Part shown: positions 1 through 7,744 of the stretch, piece by piece
Position numbering within the stretch: position 1 is the first letter of the stretch
Layout of the letters: every line of letters starts with the position of its first letter
Assembly: GCA_015057635.1 (NCBI GenBank)
Contig: SVEB01000079.1
Location: 1-32,603, forward strand
Direction of reading: 5' to 3'
DNA length: 32,603 nt
Source: Lachnospiraceae bacterium
GTDB taxonomy: Bacteria; Bacillota; Clostridia; Lachnospirales; Lachnospiraceae
The notes under the pieces: generated by a model
The model's input: only the letters and a program-made list of their open reading frames with translations
Told to the model about the DNA's origin: nothing
Database searches by the model: none
Made by a program: the position numbers and the translations under genes

Positions 1-358
1 AAGCGTTTTCTGCCATACGGATACCACCGTATACATGTAAAGAACGTTTGAAAGGCTTATCTGTCTGGAAACCAACGATAGTCTCAAGATCTTTGTTTAA
101 GTAACCAGCGCCATGGGAAGTGATGCTAGAAACAACTTTAGTGTCCATATCAAGAACGCCGCCAGCTTCTCTTTCCTGCTTTGTTAAATCCATAACTTGT
201 TCCCAAAGCTTCTTTGTATTTTCAGTAGCTCCCGCAAGGAAGGAATCATCGCCTTCATAAACTGTATAGTTATTCTGGATAAAGTCCCTTACATCAACGG
301 TTTCAGCCCATTTTCCTAATTTAAATTCATACCATTCGTTTGTCATATTTTCTGTCAT
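1..358 (-). CDS. pflB: Pyruvate formate-lyase (formate C-acetyltransferase), N-terminal part
   Basis: The reverse strand reads about 119 codons from an ATG at 358 to the window edge, so the gene is cut by the boundary. The translation starts MTENMTNEWYEFKLGKWAE and continues with NVR/DVRDFIQ-NYT-YEGD-SFLAGAT-ENTKKLW. This is the conserved N-terminus of PflB, the glycyl-radical enzyme that turns pyruvate and CoA into formate and acetyl-CoA in anaerobes. The catalytic cysteines and the C-terminal glycyl-radical loop lie outside the window. An AAGGAGG ribosome binding site at 363-369 sits four bases before the ATG; a second in-frame ATG at codon 5 would have a more usual spacing, so the start could be either. 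A promoter is visible at 430-459. Family call is confident; whether the rest of the gene is intact cannot be seen. Confidence 0.92.
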   Translation of the reverse strand, partial: MTENMTNEWYEFKLGKWAETVDVRDFIQNNYTVYEGDDSFLAGATENTKKLWEQVMDLTKQEREAGGVLDMDTKVVSSITSHGAGYLNKDLETIVGFQTDKPFKRSLHVYGGIRMAENA

Positions 359-429
359 TTTTCCTCCTTGTAGCGCCAAAGCGCGGTGTGGATTGTTCGC
401 AATCGCATTTTTCTCTTGCTTTCGACACT

Positions 430-459
430 ATTATATACGAAGTCCCAAAATAAAAGCAA
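430..459 (-). promoter_or_regulatory. Promoter of pflB
   Basis: On the reverse strand a perfect TATAAT (430-435) follows a TTGCTT (454-459) with an 18-bp spacer. It leaves a leader of about 60 nt before the pflB start. Confidence 0.6.
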
Positions 460-486
460 TACCCTAATTAGCATAAAATTATCATT

Positions 487-504
487 TTGTTAAAAAATTA
501 TCAC
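487..504. promoter_or_regulatory. Rex-like operator candidate upstream of pflB
   Basis: TTGTTAA-AAAA-TTATCAC matches 12 of 14 fixed positions of the Rex redox-repressor consensus TTGTTAANNNNTTAACAA. It lies about 30 bp upstream of the pflB -35. The same stretch is also a 19-bp-spaced direct repeat of AAATTATCAYTTT (476 and 495), so it may simply be AT-rich sequence. Rex control of fermentation genes is known in Clostridia; its use here is inference. Confidence 0.25.
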
Positions 505-969
505 TTTTCTTACATTTCTTCCTAAAATAGTTCCAAAATCAAGATATATCATACTTTATTTTCCTTTTACCTTCTTTATTTTCCAAACTCATCATTTTGA
601 GTCATGTATATTTTTTTCTCTTTTTGGGTTATTCTGTATTTATTCTCCACAAATACCTTGTTTGTTAATCCCTCTACTATCTTACTACCTCCACTCCCCT
701 ATTTCATTATTAAATAACTGGTGCTTCACCCCCTATCTTCCTTTACTTCCATAAAGAAATTCTACTGTAAAATACAACTATTTTGTCTTTTTATTTTCCA
801 CTTCTGTCTTTGCACTCCCCCCTATCTGTCTTACATTCCTTTCACTTCACGCACTCTAGCCTTCAGAATAAACTTTATTTTATTTCGGATAATAAATACG
901 AGATAACAATTGCCGTTCGAATTAATTTATAGAATGCCACAGAAACAGGTGTAAATGGTAAAATCGAGA
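505..969. other. Gene-free, pyrimidine-rich intergenic region
   Basis: This stretch lies between divergent pflB and the DUF1846 gene. It is AT-rich with long C/T runs on the plus strand. I see no RNA gene, no repeat and no credible reading frame: the only open frame (721-906) lacks a ribosome binding site and has a composition like a random read of C/T-rich DNA. Confidence 0.5.
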
Positions 970-998
970 TTGAGTATTATGTCGATTTATGCTATAAT
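970..998 (+). promoter_or_regulatory. Promoter of the DUF1846 gene
   Basis: TTGAGT (970-975), a 17-bp spacer and TATAAT (993-998), ending about 48 bp before the ATG at 1047. This is a near-consensus sigma-A promoter. Confidence 0.7.
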
Positions 999-1046
999 GC
1001 TAGGATTATAAAACAAAGGTAAGATCTAGAAAGGAACCAACGCTTC

Positions 1047-2528
1047 ATGAAAATTGGATTTGATAATCAAAAGTATTTAAAAATGCAGTCAGAACACATC
1101 AAAGAACGCATCAATCAGTTTGGCGGAAAACTATATTTAGAGTTTGGCGGAAAACTCTTTGACGATTTCCATGCCTCCCGTGTATTGCCTGGATTTGAAC
1201 CGGACAGTAAGCTTAAGATGCTGTTAGAATTAAAGGATACTGCTGAAATCGTAATCGTAATCAGCGCATCCGATATAGAAAAGAATAAAGTCCGCGGTGA
1301 CCTTGGAATCACTTATGATCTGGATGTTCTCCGTCTTGTGGACTCCTTCAGAAGCGTAGGCCTCTATGTAGGAAGTGTTACGATCACCCAGTATAATGGT
1401 CAGGCAAGTGCGGATCAGTTCAAAGCCAAATTAGAGTCTCTCGGAATCACCGTATATGTACATTATGTCATTCAGGGATATCCAAACAATATTTCTTTAA
1501 TCTTAAGCGACGAAGGTTACGGTAAAAATGATTATATCAAAACTACAAGACCTCTCGTTGTCATCACAGCCCCTGGACCTGGAAGCGGTAAGATGGCTAC
1601 CTGCCTTTCCCAGCTCTACCAGGAACACCAAAAAGGAGTCAATGCCGGTTATGCAAAATTTGAAACATTCCCTATCTGGAATCTCCCACTGAAGCATCCG
1701 GTTAACTTAGCATACGAAGCGGCTACAACCGACCTAAACGATGTCAATATGATCGATCCGTTCCATTTAGAAAGCTATGGCGTAACAACGGTTAACTACA
1801 ACCGCGACGTAGAGACATTCCCGGTATTAAATGAAATCTTTACTCGTATCTATGGAGAAAGCCCATATAAATCCCCAACTGATATGGGTGTTAATATGGC
1901 CGGAAACTGCATCAGTGACAATGCTGCATGCGAAGAAGCTTCCCGTCAGGAAATCATCCGCCGTTACTACGATACTTTAAACAATGTAATGCAGGGCACT
2001 GCTTCTAACGATGAAATCTACAAATTAGAGCTTCTCTTAAATCAGGCCGGCACTTCCATCAAAGACCGCAAAGTTGTAGCTGCTGCCAATGATTTAGCAA
2101 AGAAATTAGGTTGTCCTGCCGCAGCAATGGAACTTGTAGACAAAACAATCATCACAGGAAAAACCGGCGATCTGCTTGGCGCAAGTGCTGCTCTTCTGTT
2201 AAATGCACTGAAAGCATTAGCGGGAATCGATCATGACATTCATGTCATCTCCCCACTTGCCATTGAACCAATCCAGAAGCTAAAGACAGACTACCTCGGA
2301 AGCAAGAATCCAAGACTTCATACCGATGAAGTTCTGATCGCGCTTTCCAGCAGTGCCGTACATTCTGAAAATGCAAGAAAAGCACTGGATCAGATTCCAA
2401 AATTAAAAGGAACAGAAGTGCATACAAGCGTGCTGCTCTCAAGCGTAGATAAAAAGATCTTTAAAAAGCTTGGTATTCATTTAACAAGTGAGCCAAAACA
2501 CGAAGAAGCAAGCAAACTCTTCCACTAA
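1047..2528 (+). CDS. DUF1846 (UPF0371) family protein
   Basis: A 493-residue soluble protein with no signal peptide or membrane segment. Length and sequence (N-terminus MKIGFDNQKYLKMQSEHIKE, then GGKLYLEFGGKLFDDFHASRVLPGF) match the DUF1846/UPF0371 family, which is about 500 residues long and common in Clostridia, streptococci and actinobacteria. Structures of family members exist, but as far as I know no function is settled. A glycine-rich stretch, VITAPGPGSGKMATCLSQ (about residues 172-189), resembles a nucleotide-binding loop, and the C-terminal third is rich in alanine and lysine helices. The gene is a single transcription unit with its own promoter (970-998) and terminator (2631-2670). 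The start at 1047 is supported by GAAAGGA at 1029-1035. I do not assign a reaction. Confidence 0.9.
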   Translation: MKIGFDNQKYLKMQSEHIKERINQFGGKLYLEFGGKLFDDFHASRVLPGFEPDSKLKMLLELKDTAEIVIVISASDIEKNKVRGDLGITYDLDVLRLVDSFRSVGLYVGSVTITQYNGQASADQFKAKLESLGITVYVHYVIQGYPNNISLILSDEGYGKNDYIKTTRPLVVITAPGPGSGKMATCLSQLYQEHQKGVNAGYAKFETFPIWNLPLKHPVNLAYEAATTDLNDVNMIDPFHLESYGVTTVNYNRDVETFPVLNEIFTRIYGESPYKSPTDMGVNMAGNCISDNAACEEASRQEIIRRYYDTLNNVMQGTASNDEIYKLELLLNQAGTSIKDRKVVAAANDLAKKLGCPAAAMELVDKTIITGKTGDLLGASAALLLNALKALAGIDHDIHVISPLAIEPIQKLKTDYLGSKNPRLHTDEVLIALSSSAVHSENARKALDQIPKLKGTEVHTSVLLSSVDKKIFKKLGIHLTSEPKHEEASKLFH

Positions 2529-2630
2529 AATCACGTTCTGTATCCCATTAAGTGATCCGATAGGACCATCTATCTTAGCAGAAACTATGTTAAGACTGCT
2601 ATTATAATAAGTAGAAAATACAAACAAAAA

Positions 2631-2670
2631 AAGCAAAAGGATTGATTTTTCAATTCTTTTGCTTTTTTTC
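2631..2670 (+). terminator. Rho-independent terminator after the DUF1846 gene
   Basis: Arms 2631-2645 and 2650-2664 pair over 15 bp with one G-T wobble around a TTTT loop, followed by a run of T. The A-rich 5' side would also allow some termination in the other direction. Confidence 0.85.
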
Positions 2671-2700
2671 TTGCACTTTCCATATTCTTACTTTTATAAT
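2671..2700 (+). promoter_or_regulatory. Promoter of the aldo/keto reductase gene
   Basis: TTGCAC (2671-2676), an 18-bp spacer and TATAAT (2695-2700). It starts directly at the tail of the preceding terminator. An AGGAGGT site follows shortly before the ATG at 2734. Confidence 0.65.
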
Positions 2701-2733
2701 ATGATAAGTATACACTTTAGGAGGTAATTTGTC

Positions 2734-3708
2734 ATGAACTATCGTAATGTAGGAAAATGGGGATTAAGAGTAAGTGAAATCGGATTAGGAAGCTGGATGA
2801 CAAATCTGGCAGGAGGGGATGCTGTAGATTTGGCAAGACAGACGATCCATCTTGCTTATGAAAATGGAGTAAACTTCTTTGACTGTGCGGATGCATATAG
2901 CGGAGGTGCTGCCGAAGTCTTTCTTGGGGATATGTTAAAGGACTTCAAGAGAAGTTCCTACGTGGTATCCAGCAAAGTATTCTTCCCAATGGGACCTGGA
3001 CCAAATGAACGTGGATTATCAAGAAAACATATTATTGAGCAGCTGGATGCTTCTCTTAAGAATCTGAAGGTAGATTATCTGGATCTGTATTTCTGTCACC
3101 GTTTTGATCCTTTGACACCAATTGAAGAGACCATGCAGGTACTAAGCGATATGGTGGCTGCCGGAAAGATTCTGTACTATGGTGTCAGCGAATGGAGTCC
3201 TGTACAGCTTACAAAAGCAATTCATATCATAAAAGAAAACCATCTTCGTCCTATGTCCGTCATCCAGCCACAATATAATATGATGGACCGTTATATTGAA
3301 GATGAGATCATGGATATCTGTGAAGAGAATGGCATCGGAATTGTTCCGTTTTCTCCGCTCTCTTAGGGGCTCTTAACCGGTAAATATCGAAAAGGACAAC
3401 CTCTTCCTGCCGGATCCCGTGCTACTCATCAGGCCGATAAACAGATCAATAAGATGCTAACAGATGAAAATCTTGATAAAATAGAACAGCTGCTTAAAAT
3501 TGCAGACCGTCTTAATATCTCCCTCTCCGTGCTTTCTCTTGCCTGGGCCCTCAGAAAATCCTGTGTCTCCAGTTTAATTACAGGGGCTTCCACTCCAAAT
3601 CAGCTTCAGCAGAATCTCCCGGCAAGCGGCCTGAAACTTTCAGATAATGTACTGAATGAAATAGAAGGAATTCTTAATTTTCATCCATTTTGCCGCAGAA
3701 TTGGATAA
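2734..3708 (+). pseudogene. Aldo/keto reductase (Kv-beta-like), interrupted by an in-frame TAG
   Basis: The frame from 2734 runs 210 codons to a TAG at 3364-3366. It then stays open in the same frame to a stop at 3706-3708, about 324 codons in all, a normal length for this family. The first part has the aldo/keto reductase NADPH-enzyme signatures: GLGSW near residue 17, NFFDCADAYSGG with Asp50 and Tyr55, Lys81 (SSKVFF) and His122 (FCHRFD), which form the usual catalytic tetrad. The text around the stop reads FSPLS-stop-GLLTGKY, where relatives have FSPLAQGLLTGKY. CAG (Gln) to TAG, a single C-to-T change, explains the break. The downstream part keeps the coenzyme-binding end (SSLITGASTPNQLQQNL). 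Promoter and AGGAGGT site are intact. The truncated product would lack part of the barrel and cofactor site and is probably inactive. Sequencing error or readthrough remain possible. Confidence 0.85.
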
Positions 3709-3787
3709 AACCAGAATATTTCTTACTCCACTCTTCTTTTCCATCTTTCCAGTAGATATTTTTCTAATTTGATTTATTGTTCGATAT

Positions 3788-3841
3788 TTTACACAGATTT
3801 TACATAAAATAGACTTTGGTTTTACATGCATAAATTATTCT
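3788..3841 (+). promoter_or_regulatory. PhoP-type box and promoter of the Na+/phosphate cotransporter
   Basis: TTTACA occurs at 3788-3793, 3799-3804 and 3821-3826, all in one 11-bp register, with a degenerate fourth unit (TAGACT) at 3810-3815. Four such hexamers on one face of the helix are the known layout of PhoP boxes in Gram-positive bacteria. A possible -10 (TATTCT, 3836-3841) follows nine bases after the last unit. This predicts induction by phosphate limitation. Confidence 0.65.
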
Positions 3842-3886
3842 GATTTTGCAATTAATGAGTATATGGAAATGTAAAGGAGAGACCAT

Positions 3887-5668
3887 ATGGACATATTTTC
3901 GGTATTTACCATGCTGGGCGGTCTGGCATTCTTTCTGTTCGGGATGAACATATTAGGGGCTGGTCTTGATAAACTGGCTGGCGGAAAATTAGAGCGAATT
4001 CTTGAAAAATTAACTTCAAATCCAATAAAATCAGTAGCATTAGGAGCGGTTGTAACAGCAATCATTCAGTCCTCCTCCGCTACGACCGTAATGGTTGTCG
4101 GATTTGTAAACTCTGGTATTATGAAGCTTCACCAGGCAATCGGCATTATCATGGGCGCAAACCTTGGTACAACCGCTACATCCTGGATCTTAAGCTTATC
4201 CGGCTTAGAAGGAGACAGCTTTATCGTAAAGATTTTTAAGCCAACTTCTTTTTCACCGGTTCTTGCATTTATCGGTATCATCTTATTTACCTTTGCGAAA
4301 AGCCAGAAAAAGAAAGATATCGGTAATATCTTATTAGGCTTTGCAATCTTAATGTTTGGTATGGAAACCATGAGCGATGCTGTAAAGCCATTAGCAGATG
4401 TTCCTGAATTCAGAAATATTTTAACTATGTTCACCAATCCGATCCTCGGTGTTGCAACTGGTGCACTTTTAACGGCTATCATTCAGAGCTCTTCTGCTTC
4501 TGTTGGCATCCTGCAGGCACTCTCCATCACAGGAAGTCTTTCCTTTGGTGCAGCAATTCCAATTATCATGGGACAGAATATCGGTACATGTATTACCGCA
4601 ATGCTTAGTTCCATCGGCGCTAATAAAAATGCAAAACGTGCTGCATTAGTACATCTTTACTTTAACTTAATCGGTACCATCGCATTCCTGTTGCTATTCT
4701 ACGGAATCCAGTATACGATCGGTTTTGGATTCTTTAATGATCCTGTAAATGCAGTATCTATCGCAATTGTTCATACTATATTCAATCTGTTCTCAACTGC
4801 CTTACTGCTTCCATTTACGAAATTCCTTGAAAAGCTTGCTTGCTTAACAATCAAGGATCATGAAACCGAAGTACATCCACAGGAAGAAAACGAATTAGCA
4901 AACGCTTCTAAGCTTTTAGACGAACGTTTTCTTGCAACTCCTGGTTTTGCAGTAGAACAGTGCAAAGATGTAGTAAAGAAAATGGCACTGTTATCAAGAG
5001 ATACCTTCCATCTATCCCTTGAACTGTTAACTCATTACGACGAAACAAAAGCAAAACAGATCTTCGAAAAAGAAGATTTAATTGATAAATATGAAGATAT
5101 CCTCGGCACTTATTTAGTTAAATTAAGCAGCAAGAGTTTATCTACAACGGATTCCCAAGCGGTATCCAAGTTCCTTCATACAATCGGTGATTTCGAACGT
5201 ATCGGTGATCATGCCGTAAACCTTCGGGATGCTGCAAAAGAGATCTATACAAAACAGGTTGTATTCTCGGACGAAGCAAAGAATGAGATCAATATCATCA
5301 CACAGGCAGTGAGCGATATCTTAGATCAGGCAATCAATGCCTTTTTAAACAATGACCTTGTAATGGCGTCCCAGGTGGAAGCATTAGAAGAAGTGATCGA
5401 TTACCTTCGTAATGAATGTAAGAACCGTCACGTGGACCGTTTAAGAGCGGGTTCCTGTACGATCGAATTCGGATTTGTTTTCAATGATATTTTAACAAAC
5501 TATGAACGTATTTCTGACCACTGCAGCAATATTGCAGTATGCCTTCTTGAAATCAACGAGAACAGCTTCGAAACACATGATTACCTCAATAAACTAAAAT
5601 ACTCCGGCAGCCCAGATTTCACCAAAGCCTTCGAACGCAACAAAGAAAAATATGCGCTTCCTAACTAG
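3887..5668 (+). CDS. Na+/phosphate cotransporter with C-terminal PhoU-like domain
   Basis: A 593-residue Na/Pi-cotransporter II family (NptA/YjbB-like) protein. The N-terminal ~330 residues hold hydrophobic segments in two inverted repeats, each with the family signature: QSSSATTV beginning at Gln61 and QSSSASVG beginning at Gln200. These loops bind sodium and phosphate. From about residue 350 to 580 the protein is soluble and helical with PhoU-like repeats; FERIGDHAVNLRDAAKEI and YERISDHCSNIA are the typical three-helix-bundle signatures. It should import inorganic phosphate with sodium at the cytoplasmic membrane, the PhoU tail serving as sensor or regulator. AAAGGAG precedes the ATG at 3887. 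A PhoP-type box (3788-3826) links it to the Pst/Pho cluster downstream. It ends in TAG. Confidence 0.93.
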   Translation: MDIFSVFTMLGGLAFFLFGMNILGAGLDKLAGGKLERILEKLTSNPIKSVALGAVVTAIIQSSSATTVMVVGFVNSGIMKLHQAIGIIMGANLGTTATSWILSLSGLEGDSFIVKIFKPTSFSPVLAFIGIILFTFAKSQKKKDIGNILLGFAILMFGMETMSDAVKPLADVPEFRNILTMFTNPILGVATGALLTAIIQSSSASVGILQALSITGSLSFGAAIPIIMGQNIGTCITAMLSSIGANKNAKRAALVHLYFNLIGTIAFLLLFYGIQYTIGFGFFNDPVNAVSIAIVHTIFNLFSTALLLPFTKFLEKLACLTIKDHETEVHPQEENELANASKLLDERFLATPGFAVEQCKDVVKKMALLSRDTFHLSLELLTHYDETKAKQIFEKEDLIDKYEDILGTYLVKLSSKSLSTTDSQAVSKFLHTIGDFERIGDHAVNLRDAAKEIYTKQVVFSDEAKNEINIITQAVSDILDQAINAFLNNDLVMASQVEALEEVIDYLRNECKNRHVDRLRAGSCTIEFGFVFNDILTNYERISDHCSNIAVCLLEINENSFETHDYLNKLKYSGSPDFTKAFERNKEKYALPN

Positions 5669-5690
5669 AGGTTGATTGGTGCAGACGGTC

Positions 5691-5924
5691 GAGAGGGAAG
5701 AGACTGAGGACGAAAGAGAGCGCGGAAGCTTGCGCGAGTGAAGTTCGAATGTTCGGACGCATGAGCGGACAAAAAAGGGTTGCGTCTTTGCCTATCAGAC
5801 AGTTAATACGCTGTCTGCTATTCAAAGACGCAACCCTTTTTTGTTCGTCATGAGCCGGACATTCCGAACTTCACTCACGCAAACTCCCGCACTCTCTTTC
5901 GCCCTCAATCCCTTCCCTCTCTCT
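5691..5924. repeat. 234-bp long inverted repeat around a terminator hairpin
   Basis: The left arm (5691-5802) is matched by the reverse complement of the right arm (5811-5924), with an 8-base loop at 5803-5810. The innermost CAGACAG/CTGTCTG and a 22-bp block (5769-5790 with 5823-5844) are perfect. The outer ~75 bp agree with scattered substitutions, mostly transitions, and a one-base length difference. It begins 22 bp after the cotransporter stop. No coding potential is convincing, and no transposase or target duplication is seen. It is either a full-length structured element shared by two convergent transcripts or a mobile repeat. Confidence 0.85.
5769..5844. terminator. Bidirectional terminator at the core of the long inverted repeat
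   Basis: A perfect 22-bp stem (5769-5790 / 5823-5844) carries A6 on its 5' arm and T6 on its 3' arm, with GC-rich GGGTTGCGTC next to them. It can therefore end transcription from the cotransporter (+) and from the kinase operon (-). Confidence 0.75.
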
Positions 5925-6058
5925 ATTTCAGCTCCACTGGTCTTATTAAAAACTTCTATTCAGAATTATTTAGGATTCGCTTCTGAAGCTTATAGGTTGA
6001 TTTATCCCTTAGAATTAGAGGTCGAAAAGGTAGGGCTTTGAGAGCGATATGCCAATAA

Positions 6059-6098
6059 AAAAGATAGTGTAAGTAGATTACTACAGACGCTATCTTTT
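6059..6098. terminator. Terminator hairpin between convergent genes
   Basis: Arms 6059-6070 (AAAAGATAGTGT) and 6087-6098 (ACGCTATCTTTT) pair over 12 bp with one wobble, and an inner GTAG/CTAC pair tightens the loop. The longer T run is on the minus strand, so it mainly serves the sensor kinase operon. Confidence 0.7.
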
Positions 6099-6123
6099 AA
6101 GATTCGTTATTATGTATCAACAC

Positions 6124-6276
6124 AAACTTGACACTTGATTTTTGGCTATTCTACTAGTGTTAGGCATTGGCGGCATAGGATCTAGCTTTGCGCCTATGAG
6201 GATATTCTAATTCATGACAAGCGAATCAGCAAGCTGATTCACCAGGCCCGTGAGCCAAAAATCAAGTGCCAAGTTT
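6124..6276. mobile_element. 153-bp inverted-repeat element, copy 1 (MITE-like)
   Basis: Terminal inverted repeats of 24 bp (6124-6147 and 6253-6276) match at 23 positions. Inside is a GAATCAGC-AA-GCTGATTC hairpin (6223-6240). The block 6187-6240 is 52/54 identical to 19488-19541 in the copy at 19424-19750, and the right end (ACCAGGCCCGTG then the terminal repeat) is also shared. Relative to that copy it lacks about 174 bp between two TTC triplets. No clear target-site duplication, though ATCAA occurs just outside both ends. It lies 15 bp after the stop of the sensor kinase gene. Too short to encode a transposase; mobility is inferred. Confidence 0.75.
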
Positions 6277-6291
6277 GAAGAGGCATCAATC

Positions 6292-7743
6292 CTACTCTGA
6301 ATCTTCAGTAATGGCTGCAGGCTCGAAAAGAATGGTGAAGATGGTGCCGCAGGATGGTAAGGTGCGGACCTGAATTGGGGCGTTATGGCTGGCCAGGATG
6401 TGTTTTACGATGGACAAGCCGAGACCCGTTCCGCCGGTTGCTTTGGAGCGGCTTTTGTCTACACGGTAGAAGCGTTCGAAGATTCGGGATATATGCTTCT
6501 CTGGGATGCCGATTCCGGTGTCCTGTACGGTTAGGATTACCTTTCCAGAAAGAGTGAAGTCAGATTCTGGTGGAAAGGTTAGAACCGGGGCTTCTTTTAA
6601 GGAGTCCGGTACGGATGGAAGGGGCTCATTGACCGGTGCTACGGTGATATTGACACACCCGTATGGAACATTGTAACGGATGGCATTGTCACACAGATTG
6701 GTAATCAGCTCTTCCATCATATTATGGTTTGCTTCAATAAGAGCACACTTTCCTTCTAACGATATATATACTTCATGCTGTTTGGCATTGACCGAAAGGC
6801 GGGAGACACATTCTCTTGCAATCTCATAAAGATCCAGAGTTTCTTTTTCAAATACGTCATTCACATGATCTAACTCAGAAAGCTGTATGATATCATTGAT
6901 CATGGTCAGAAGTCTGGCTGAATTCTGGCCAATCTTTGATGCAAACGCTTTGGCATCTTCCCCTGTTGCCATTCCCTGTTCAATTAATTCTGCATAACCG
7001 GATATGGAGGTTAATGGGGTCTTTAGCTCATGAGAGACATTCGCTGTGAATTCCTGCCGTATCTGATCCGCCTGTTCCAATTCTTTTAACTGCTTTACAA
7101 TGCTGTCATGCTGATTCTTAATGGTCGTTGCAAATGGAACCAGCTCTTCATATGGTGTTGTCTTCACCATATTAGAACCATCTCCCACATGCTCTGCCAT
7201 CTCTTCGATTGGTTTTATGATTCGTGCTGTCAGGTAACGGGCAAACATCAGGCATGTAATGAATAGGATCAGACCGCATATTACAATGACTGGGATGGAA
7301 TTATAAAAAATCTTCGCAATACTGCCTGCTTCTTTGGATACTCGCAAAATCATGCCATTGGATAGCTTCATCGCATAATAATAATTATTGCTGCCAATCG
7401 TAAGCGATCTTCGGACTGCGGTTCCCTCCCCTGTTTCCAATGCCTTTTTTATCTCCGGTCTTGTATCATGTTTATCCATAACGGCCATGTCTGCATTGTT
7501 ATCATATGATACGGTTCCGTCTGCCTCTATGATTGTGACACGAATTCCGTCTACTCTGTCAATCCCTAGGAATTCTGCCTTCTCTGATATCAGTACAGAA
7601 TCAACAAAGTCTGCGTAAGTACGCAGACTCCCAAATACTTCCTTCTGAAACATATTATAAAAAACAAGCATGGCAAGAAGGGTCGTGAGAAGAATGGAGA
7701 TTCCTCCAATCAGCCACATATGAATGGTCATCTTCTTCTTCAT
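6292..7743 (-). CDS. PhoR-like sensor histidine kinase (second Pho-type system)
   Basis: A 483-residue membrane sensor kinase. A transmembrane helix near residues 10-30 and another near 150-170 enclose an extracytoplasmic sensing region of about 120 residues, followed by a HAMP linker. The HisKA domain has the phosphoacceptor His238 in FTANVSHELKTPLTS. The HATPase domain carries the N box (NLCDNAIRYN), G1 (DTGIGIPE), RIFERFYRVDKSRSK and G2 (GGTGLGLSIVKH) motifs. All catalytic boxes are present. It starts one base after the stop of the response regulator gene at 7745-8416, so the two are translated together and form a cognate pair. It is clearly paralogous to the PhoR at 12490-13941. What it senses is unknown; phosphate or envelope state is plausible from context. 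Its stop codon is TAG. Confidence 0.93.
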   Translation of the reverse strand: MKKKMTIHMWLIGGISILLTTLLAMLVFYNMFQKEVFGSLRTYADFVDSVLISEKAEFLGIDRVDGIRVTIIEADGTVSYDNNADMAVMDKHDTRPEIKKALETGEGTAVRRSLTIGSNNYYYAMKLSNGMILRVSKEAGSIAKIFYNSIPVIVICGLILFITCLMFARYLTARIIKPIEEMAEHVGDGSNMVKTTPYEELVPFATTIKNQHDSIVKQLKELEQADQIRQEFTANVSHELKTPLTSISGYAELIEQGMATGEDAKAFASKIGQNSARLLTMINDIIQLSELDHVNDVFEKETLDLYEIARECVSRLSVNAKQHEVYISLEGKCALIEANHNMMEELITNLCDNAIRYNVPYGCVNITVAPVNEPLPSVPDSLKEAPVLTFPPESDFTLSGKVILTVQDTGIGIPEKHISRIFERFYRVDKSRSKATGGTGLGLSIVKHILASHNAPIQVRTLPSCGTIFTILFEPAAITEDSE

Positions 7744-7744
7744 C

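Noticed and set aside
721..906. 61-codon open frame in the pflB/DUF1846 intergenic region
   Set aside because: No ribosome binding site, overlaps C/T-rich non-coding DNA, and the residue composition is what a pyrimidine-rich strand gives in any frame.
3364..3366. TAG as a recoded sense codon (pyrrolysine or general UAG reassignment)
   Set aside because: TAG is the normal stop of at least three intact genes here (5668, 6292 and 27434), and no downstream structure is visible. A simple CAG to TAG mutation is the shortest explanation.
5841..6041. 66-codon open frame inside and beyond the long inverted repeat
   Set aside because: It spans one arm of the inverted repeat and has no initiation signal; the other arm does not preserve the frame.
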